A stretch of DNA of 19,154 bases. Origin: JBIOJM01 sp044450785. GTDB taxonomy: Bacteria; Planctomycetota; Planctomycetia; Isosphaerales; Isosphaeraceae. The notes beneath the pieces were generated by a model. That model did no database searches, was not told the DNA's origin, and saw only the letters and a list, made by a program, of their open reading frames with translations. The position numbers and the translations under genes are program-made. This document shows positions 15,166-19,154 of the stretch, in pieces (positions within the stretch are counted from its first letter, which is position 1; each line of letters opens with the position of its first letter). The DNA lies in NCBI GenBank assembly GCA_044450785.1, contig JBIOJM010000189.1:1-19154 (forward strand), given 5' to 3'.

Positions 15166-16146
15166 ATGTCGCGATACTATCCAGGTTTTCTCGGAGCGTT
15201 CTTCCTCGTTCTGCTCCGAATTGCGATCGGCTGGCATTTTCTCAACGAAGGATGGGAAAAGGTCAACGCGACGCAAAAGGGGAAAGAACCCTTCTCGGCC
15301 GAGATCTACCTGCGTAACGCCAACGGCCCGTTCGCGTCGTTTTTCCGGGACATGCTACCGGACGCGAGCGGCCTGGCCCTGCTCGATCCCGATCGATTGA
15401 AAGCGGCCTGGAAGGACGACGTCACGCGGCTGCAGGCTCACTATCAGTTCACTGCCGAGCAACTGGCGCAGGCCCAGACGATCCTGGACGAGAATGATCG
15501 ATGGGCCGACTTCTGGTTCGCCGACCCTGAGAACGCCGAGAAGCGCGAGAAGTATTTTCACGACCTGCACCAGGTGGAGCAGACCGAGGGCGACCCGGAG
15601 GCTCTTTCATACCAGAAGGAACGCGCCTGGGAATCGCGCCGGAGCCTCGACGCCGACCGCCGCTCCTTGACCGGGCCGCTCATCGAGCGCGAAAAAGCCC
15701 TGCGCGACGCAGTCGCAAAGCTCGCCACGCCCGACCAGATCAAGACATCGGGCGTCGGCGGATCCCCACGGACCAGTCTCGACCTGCTCAATAACCTGAC
15801 GATGTACGGACTGATCGCGATCGGATTTTGCCTGATGGCGGGGTTCCTGACCCCCCTGGCCGCGCTCTCGGCCGTGGCCTTCCTGGCCATGATCTACCTG
15901 TCGATGCCCCCGTGGCCCGGGCTGCCGCCGAACCCGAAGGCCGAAGGTCATTACTGGATCGTCAGCAAGAACCTGATCGAGCTGATCGCCTGCCTGGTGA
16001 TCGCCACGACTCCCAGCGGTCACTGGATCGGCCTGGACGCCCTCTTTTTCGGGGCGAGACGCCGCCGGCGGCTGGCGCGGGCCGCCCAGGAGCTCGGCCA
16101 TGAGGCCCGCCACGACCGGCCGCGCACCCCGGCTAGTGGTTCGTGA
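15166..16146 (+). CDS. DoxX family membrane protein with long charged insert
   Basis: Protein of 326 aa. The DoxX four-helix pattern is split: helix 1 with the family-typical RIAIGWHFLNEGWEKV (residues ~8-32), then a ~170-residue hydrophilic, partly coiled-coil insert (~40-205, rich in Glu/Arg, with FWFADPENAEKREKYFHDLHQ), then helices 2-4 (MYGLIAIGFCLMAGFLTPLA, SAVAFLAMIYLSMPPW, ELIACLVIATTPSGHWIGLDALFF). The end is strongly basic (ARRRRRLARAA). The insert likely lies outside the membrane. Known of the family: small membrane redox or quinone-linked proteins such as DoxD; the role of this long planctomycete form is not established. No good ribosome site is seen before ATG 15166, which fits coupling to the upstream gene. 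Its last codons and stop lie inside the left end of the inverted-repeat element that follows. Confidence 0.85.
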   Translation: MSRYYPGFLGAFFLVLLRIAIGWHFLNEGWEKVNATQKGKEPFSAEIYLRNANGPFASFFRDMLPDASGLALLDPDRLKAAWKDDVTRLQAHYQFTAEQLAQAQTILDENDRWADFWFADPENAEKREKYFHDLHQVEQTEGDPEALSYQKERAWESRRSLDADRRSLTGPLIEREKALRDAVAKLATPDQIKTSGVGGSPRTSLDLLNNLTMYGLIAIGFCLMAGFLTPLAALSAVAFLAMIYLSMPPWPGLPPNPKAEGHYWIVSKNLIELIACLVIATTPSGHWIGLDALFFGARRRRRLARAAQELGHEARHDRPRTPASGS

Positions 16147-16200
16147 ATCTTCGATTGACGGGTAAACATGACCGACGAGACAATGGCCACGACAAATCTC

Positions 16201-16275
16201 GAACGAAGAGGAAGATTAAGAGGAAGATTACGATTAGGAAGAGGATGAAGAGCACGATCAAGATTAAGAGTAGGA
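16201..16275 (+). repeat. Purine-rich hexamer array, left arm
   Basis: Degenerate six-base units of the type nAAGAK (GAAGAG, GAAGAT, TAAGAG, CAAGAT and so on) run without a break to just before the small gene. The stretch 16232-16253 is complementary to 16702-16723 at 20 of 22 positions. The array could also act as a purine-rich 5' leader for the gene. Confidence 0.8.
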
Positions 16276-16285
16276 TCCCAAGCAC

Positions 16286-16678
16286 GTGCCTGATGAATGC
16301 TGGTTCGATCATGAAAAACTGGAAGTCTATCGAGAAGCGATCGCTTTCATTGCATGGCTCTCGGCGCTCTTGGAAGGACCGATGCGAATCGGTGAAGTCA
16401 AAGATCAGTTGGACCGGGCATCCACTTCGATCGCACTCAATATCGCCGAGGGCAACGGCAAATACGCGCCGAAGGATCGCTGCCGGTTCTTTGACATCGC
16501 CCATGGCTCCGCGCTCGAATGCGCCGCTGGTCTGGACGTTCTGGTGGCCAAAGCGAAGTTAACGCCGGAGCAGATTCGCCCCGGAAAAGAAAGCCTTCAA
16601 AGAATCGTCCGGATGCTCATGGGGTTGATCAAGAGGAACTCGACACGCGAATATGACAAAGGCGAGGCGGCGAATTAA
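16286..16678 (+). CDS. Four-helix-bundle protein, 23S rRNA intervening-sequence protein (S23/IVP) family
   Basis: Protein of 130 aa starting at GTG 16286, chosen because the family start (W..HEKLEVYREAIAFIAWL) follows at once; the ribosome site is weak. Signature parts are LEVYREAIAF (helix 1), VKDQLDRASTSIALNIAEGNGKYAPKDRCRFFDIAHGSALECAAGLDVL (helices 2-3, with the diagnostic NIAEG and GSALE) and ESLQRIVRMLMGLIKR (helix 4). Length is normal for the family. Known of the family: basic pentameric bundles coded within intervening sequences of 23S rRNA in some bacteria, related to the Avd protein of diversity-generating retroelements; also found as free genes of unknown role. Here it lies inside an inverted-repeat unit between doxX and an oxidoreductase gene, unlike its neighbours in function and seemingly lower in GC, which suggests that it arrived with the repeats. 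Confidence 0.88.
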   Translation: MPDECWFDHEKLEVYREAIAFIAWLSALLEGPMRIGEVKDQLDRASTSIALNIAEGNGKYAPKDRCRFFDIAHGSALECAAGLDVLVAKAKLTPEQIRPGKESLQRIVRMLMGLIKRNSTREYDKGEAAN

Positions 16679-16749
16679 GTCCTGCTCTTGCTCTTGCTCT
16701 TGCTCTTAGTCCTCTTCCTAATCTTACTCTTCATCTTACTCTTTCTCCC
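16679..16749 (+). repeat. Pyrimidine-rich hexamer array, right arm
   Basis: Units of CTTGCT and related hexamers (CTTACT, CTTCAT, CTTAGT) start right after the stop of the four-helix-bundle gene and are the approximate reverse complement of the array at 16201-16275. Four near-identical CTCTTG units at the left side of this array look recently expanded. Confidence 0.8.
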
Positions 16750-16796
16750 ATGTGCGAGTCGCTCGTCAACCCGGCAATCGAAGATTGACAGGCCAC

Positions 16797-16802
16797 TATA
16801 CT
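16797..16802 (+). promoter_or_regulatory. Possible -10 box for the oxidoreductase gene
   Basis: TATACT lies 49 bases ahead of the next start codon, at the very edge of the inverted-repeat element. No -35 at the right distance is seen (a TTGACA at 16785-16790 is far too close), so this is tentative. If real, the element end supplies part of the promoter. Confidence 0.25.
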
Positions 16803-16850
16803 TGCGTGAAACACCCTGCGAGACCCGTTTCTGATTTTGAGGAGCGACGG

Positions 16851-18407
16851 ATGACCAACTTGACTCCAGAGCAGCGCGTGCTGGGTCGTGAGAATGCAAA
16901 TCGGGCCCTCGGGATCTCCCGGCGCGACTGGCTCAAGGCGGCGGCGGCCACCCCTGCGCTGGGCGCCTTTTACTTCGGCTATCACGACATGGGGGGTAAA
17001 TCCCCGGTCCGGGCCGCGATCATCGGGACCGGCGACGAAGGGTGCCAGGCATTGATACGCTCGCACAACCGTGACTACCTCGACTTCATCGGGTACTGCG
17101 ACATCCGCCCGTCGCAGCAAGCGCGGGCCGTCAAGGAATTCTCGAACCACGAGGCTTACAGCGCCGCCGACGTCAAGAAGCTCAAATCCTACAAGACCAA
17201 GGACGAGATGTACGCCGACCCCGACGTCGAGATGATCGTGATCGCCCTCCCCTTATGGCTGCACGCGCCGGTGGCGATCGAGGCGATGAAGGCCGGCAAG
17301 CACGTCTTCACCGAGAAGCTGATGGCGCACTCGATCGCCGAGTGCAAGCAGATGTGCGGCGTCGCGCGGGAGACCAACCGCCTGCTCGCCGTCGGCCACC
17401 AGCGGCATTATTCGGCCCTCTACGATAACGCCAACTACCTGGTGCAGAACGACGTCCTGGGCGACATTCGCCACATCCGCGCCTTGTGGCACCGCAACAA
17501 CGCGACGCCGCTGGTGGCCAAGGACAAGAACGGCAATCCGGCCTTCGATCCCAAGACCGGCCTGCCTGAAATCGTCCACGACGCGGAGGGCAAGGTCGTC
17601 TATCGTGATAGCTGGAAGCGGGCCCACCCCGATCCGGACCGGAACATCGACTACAAGAAATATGGTTATTCGAGCCTCGACGAGCTGATCAACTGGCGGC
17701 TCTACAACCGCACCGGCGCCGGCTTGATGGCCGAGCTGGGCAGCCACCAGCTCGACGCCTGCTCGATCTTCCTGGGCAAAAGGCACCCGCTGGCGGTCAC
17801 CGGCATCGGCGGCACCTTCTTCTACACCGACGGCCGCGAAGTCGACGACCACGTCTTCACGCTCTTCGAGTTTCCCGGCAAGGGCGAAAAAGACCGGATC
17901 GTCGTGACCTATTCGTCAATCAACACAAATGCGTTCGACGGATACGGCGAGATGGTCATGGGCTCGAAGGGGACGATGATCGTCAGCCAGGAGAAGGAAA
18001 TCCTGCTCTTCAAGGAGGCGGGCACTCCGGCCTCGTCGCGGACGACGAGTGTGACCGTGGAGACGCAAGGGAAAAAGCCGGCCCTCGAAACCAGCCCGAG
18101 CACGGCCGGACCGACCGCGGCGACCGCGCTGGGCGGCCTGGCCACGGCCCAGCCCTCACGCGGCTATCGTGAAGAGCTGGAACACTTCGCCTATTGCGTC
18201 CGCCACGGAAATGCCTCGGACTTTCACAAGGACACCGACCACCAGCCCCGTTGTCGCGGCGAGGTCGCGCTGGCCGACGCCGTCGTCGCGCTCACGAGCA
18301 ACATCGCGATGCGGCAGAAGCGCCGGATCGATTTCAACCCGCAATGGTTCGAATACCAGTCGCCCGAGACGCCCGAGGGTACGCCGGCTGTTGCCCATCG
18401 AGGCTGA
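16851..18407 (+). CDS. Tat-exported Gfo/Idh/MocA family oxidoreductase
   Basis: Protein of 518 aa; ATG 16851 follows GAGGAG (16839-16844) by six bases, which decides against the longer open frame. Residues 22-43 are a twin-arginine signal (ISRRDWLKAAAATPALGAFYFGY). The Rossmann fold begins at VRAAIIGTGDEG (GxGxxG at 59-64), continues through DFIGYCDIRP and VEMIVIALPLWLHAPVAIEAMKAGKHVFTEKL (E155-K156 at the place of the family EKP), and AVGHQRHYS. The C-terminal substrate domain carries GLMAELGSHQLDACSIFLG, with the usual GSHxxD histidine. Known of the family: NAD(P)-dependent oxidation or reduction of sugars and related polyols; exported, long versions with these inserts are typical of planctomycetes, and how they obtain cofactor outside is not settled. 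Substrate cannot be told. Monocistronic by spacing. Confidence 0.92.
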   Translation: MTNLTPEQRVLGRENANRALGISRRDWLKAAAATPALGAFYFGYHDMGGKSPVRAAIIGTGDEGCQALIRSHNRDYLDFIGYCDIRPSQQARAVKEFSNHEAYSAADVKKLKSYKTKDEMYADPDVEMIVIALPLWLHAPVAIEAMKAGKHVFTEKLMAHSIAECKQMCGVARETNRLLAVGHQRHYSALYDNANYLVQNDVLGDIRHIRALWHRNNATPLVAKDKNGNPAFDPKTGLPEIVHDAEGKVVYRDSWKRAHPDPDRNIDYKKYGYSSLDELINWRLYNRTGAGLMAELGSHQLDACSIFLGKRHPLAVTGIGGTFFYTDGREVDDHVFTLFEFPGKGEKDRIVVTYSSINTNAFDGYGEMVMGSKGTMIVSQEKEILLFKEAGTPASSRTTSVTVETQGKKPALETSPSTAGPTAATALGGLATAQPSRGYREELEHFAYCVRHGNASDFHKDTDHQPRCRGEVALADAVVALTSNIAMRQKRRIDFNPQWFEYQSPETPEGTPAVAHRG

Positions 18408-18542
18408 GCACAAGCAACTTCGGGCGAGTGAATCCTATTCCTCAGGAGAGATAGTGTACGAAAACGCGCCATTCGGCCTCATTGCAACCCGCTCCGGAAC
18501 GGGCCGGGAATAACTTCCCGATCTCGGCCCGGTGCTTGGCGA

Positions 18543-18634
18543 CGGTTCGGCGCGGGTCTCCGGGCACCCGACGGGTCGCCGCCGTTTGCGGTTCGGCGCG
18601 GGTCTCCGGGCACCCGACGGGTCGCCGCCGTCTG
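18543..18634. repeat. 46-bp tandem repeat, two near-identical copies
   Basis: Copies 18543-18588 and 18589-18634 agree at 45 of 46 positions. Each contains GGTCTCC and the small palindrome ACCCGACGGGT. A third GGTCTCC at 18645-18651 continues the spacing (46, then 44 bases) and may be a decayed third unit. Confidence 0.9.
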
Positions 18635-18644
18635 CTGGACCGGT

Positions 18645-18680
18645 GGTCTCCGATCCGGCCGGGGCTCGGGACCGGAGACC
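18645..18680. other. Hairpin following the 46-bp repeats
   Basis: GGTCTCCG (18645-18652) and CGGAGACC (18673-18680) are exact 8-base inverted repeats with a 20-base GC-rich loop. There is no T-run, so it is not a classic terminator. The left arm uses the motif repeated in the adjacent tandem units. Confidence 0.6.
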
Positions 18681-18902
18681 TGCGGTCAGCCCAGTGGCAA
18701 GGTCAGGAGACCATGCCACAACTTGGTCGTTGGCTGCGAGGATTCCGGGAAGTCATTTCTGGCCCGCTCCTTGCCGGGGCCGTCGAATCGTGAAGAGCGG
18801 AATCCTCAAGGATGGCGCTCAGCGCATTCTGAACATCTGACAACTGCAATGACCGACGTTTTACAGATGTCACACGTGGAACAGGATCGAAAGGGACATG
18901 GC

Positions 18903-19070
18903 ATGCCTGTAGATGTCATGATGGCTGCTGGGGCGGGCATGATTCTCTGGGTCGCGTTTCAATACGTTAACGAGTTTAGGAAGACTGGCAGGGTTCGCCC
19001 TCTCGTCGTTGCGGTGGTTACGCTGCCTGCCGCGCTCTTTCTCCTGGCCATCGCATTCGGGAAGCTCTGA
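18903..19070 (+). CDS. Small hypothetical membrane protein
   Basis: Predicted protein of 55 aa. ATG 18903 is preceded by AAGGGA (18891-18896) at a six-base spacing, better than the in-frame ATG at 18849. Two hydrophobic segments are visible: VMMAAGAGMILWVAFQYV and PLVVAVVTLPAALFLLAIAF, separated by the charged turn NEFRKTGRVR, giving a likely helical hairpin in the inner membrane. I do not recognise a family. The reading frame stays open upstream to 18723, but that part has no membrane or domain character. Neighbouring sequence is repetitive and gives no hint of function. Confidence 0.5.
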   Translation: MPVDVMMAAGAGMILWVAFQYVNEFRKTGRVRPLVVAVVTLPAALFLLAIAFGKL

Positions 19071-19104
19071 AGTCCTAACGCGGCAGCGCCGCAAGCGGAT
19101 GTAG

Positions 19105-19141
19105 GGTGGGTCGAACGATGCTCGGCATCGTGAGGCCCACC
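19105..19141. repeat. REP-like intergenic palindrome
   Basis: GGTGGG (19105-19110) pairs with CCCACC (19136-19141), and inside it ACGATGC (19115-19121) pairs with GCATCGT (19125-19131) around a TCG loop. The outer 'GTAGGGTGGGTC...GGCCCACC' form is like dispersed intergenic palindromes that I recall from many bacterial genomes. It could act as a transcription end or be a repeat-family copy; the window stops just after it. Confidence 0.55.
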
Positions 19142-19154
19142 GATCGCCACAGCC

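Larger units (their letters stand above)
16134..16798. mobile_element. Inverted-repeat element carrying a four-helix-bundle gene (IVS-like)
   Basis: The left end 16134-16167 and the right end 16765-16798 are inverted repeats agreeing at about 27 of 34 positions, with the core AATCTTCGATTG intact on both sides. Inside these, a purine-rich hexamer array (16201-16275) faces a complementary pyrimidine-rich array (16679-16749). The only gene sits in the loop. An RNA of this unit would fold into a long stem with the reading frame in the loop. No transposase is present. No target duplication is clear, except that TA borders GTGG/CCAC at both ends (16134-16135, 16797-16798), which could be chance. 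Confidence 0.7.
18408..18902. other. Non-coding stretch with repeats and hairpins
   Basis: About 495 bases between the oxidoreductase and a small membrane-protein gene. It holds the 46-bp tandem repeat (18543-18634) and a hairpin (18645-18680), but no gene that I can support. Open frames across it are short and change with the repeat register. Confidence 0.6.

Noticed and set aside
16286..16678. The four-helix-bundle gene as the Avd accessory of a diversity-generating retroelement acting on the FGE-like domain
   Set aside because: The families are related and FGE-like domains are known targets, but there is no reverse transcriptase and no template/variable repeat pair was noticed. The 9.9-kb distance and the NIAEG signature favour the IVP branch.
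16785..16802. TTGACA and TATACT as a complete promoter for the oxidoreductase gene
   Set aside because: The two boxes are only six bases apart, so they cannot serve together; only a lone -10 remains possible.
18452..18511. A 19-codon GTG-started frame behind AGGAGA
   Set aside because: Too short to support, with no similarity or conservation that can be judged from one sequence.
18723..18790. A P-loop-like peptide, GCEDSGKS followed by FLARSLPG, reminiscent of ComM/Mg-chelatase
   Set aside because: Only about 20 residues fit, no Walker B or other ATPase part follows in any frame, and the frame runs into unrelated sequence. Could be chance or a tiny relic.

Overview
The window is GC-rich and reads as chromosome of a planctomycete, probably of the Isosphaeraceae/Gemmata kind. 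The basis is family-level recognition: a VCBS-repeat protein, an ECF sigma factor joined to a membrane and propeller-like tail, a PadR regulator with a HAAS-type membrane partner, a Tat-dependent Gfo/Idh/MocA oxidoreductase, a DoxX protein with a long charged insert, a Uma2 nuclease, and a giant nSTAND protein ending in a formylglycine-generating-enzyme (FGE)-like domain. No rRNA, tRNA or CRISPR array was seen.

Layout. 173-6369 (+): a two-gene, translationally close module. The first protein has an effector-associated/death-like adaptor domain and a helical body. The second (1637 aa) has an N-terminal helical adaptor, two tandem nSTAND1-type P-loop NTPase units, a helical solenoid and a C-terminal FGE/C-type-lectin-fold domain. 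This is the architecture of NTP-dependent conflict (immunity or self-killing) systems and is the best candidate for an undescribed system here. 6485-7696 (+): secreted VCBS/FG-GAP protein. 7806-9197 (+): a rearranged sigma-factor gene that has lost the region 4 helix-turn-helix. 9265-9957 (-): Uma2-type nuclease. 10117-12327 (+): padR and a HAAS membrane gene, separated by a ~290-bp non-coding palindromic element with terminal inverted repeats and an 8-bp flanking duplication. 12356-13822 (-): polytopic membrane protein of GT-C style. 14047-16146 (+): ApbE and DoxX genes. 16134-16798: a ~665-bp unit with terminal inverted repeats, inner complementary hexamer arrays and a four-helix-bundle (23S intervening-sequence-protein family) gene in the middle. 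16851-18407 (+): Gfo/Idh/MocA oxidoreductase. 18408-19154: largely non-coding, with a 46-bp tandem repeat, hairpins and a small membrane-protein gene.

How the parts relate. Genes 1 and 2 probably work together: an NTPase platform senses or scaffolds, and the small adaptor gene carries the partner-recruiting domain. PadR plus HAAS is a known regulatory pairing, here physically split by the palindromic insertion. ApbE next to DoxX suggests an envelope redox or flavinylation link but this is weak. The most unusual non-coding structures are the palindromic element at 10551-10855, the IVP-like element at 16134-16798, and the 54-bp duplication that spans the end of gene 1 and creates an in-frame second stop overlapping the start of gene 2. 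All family calls are from reading the translation; no database search was run.
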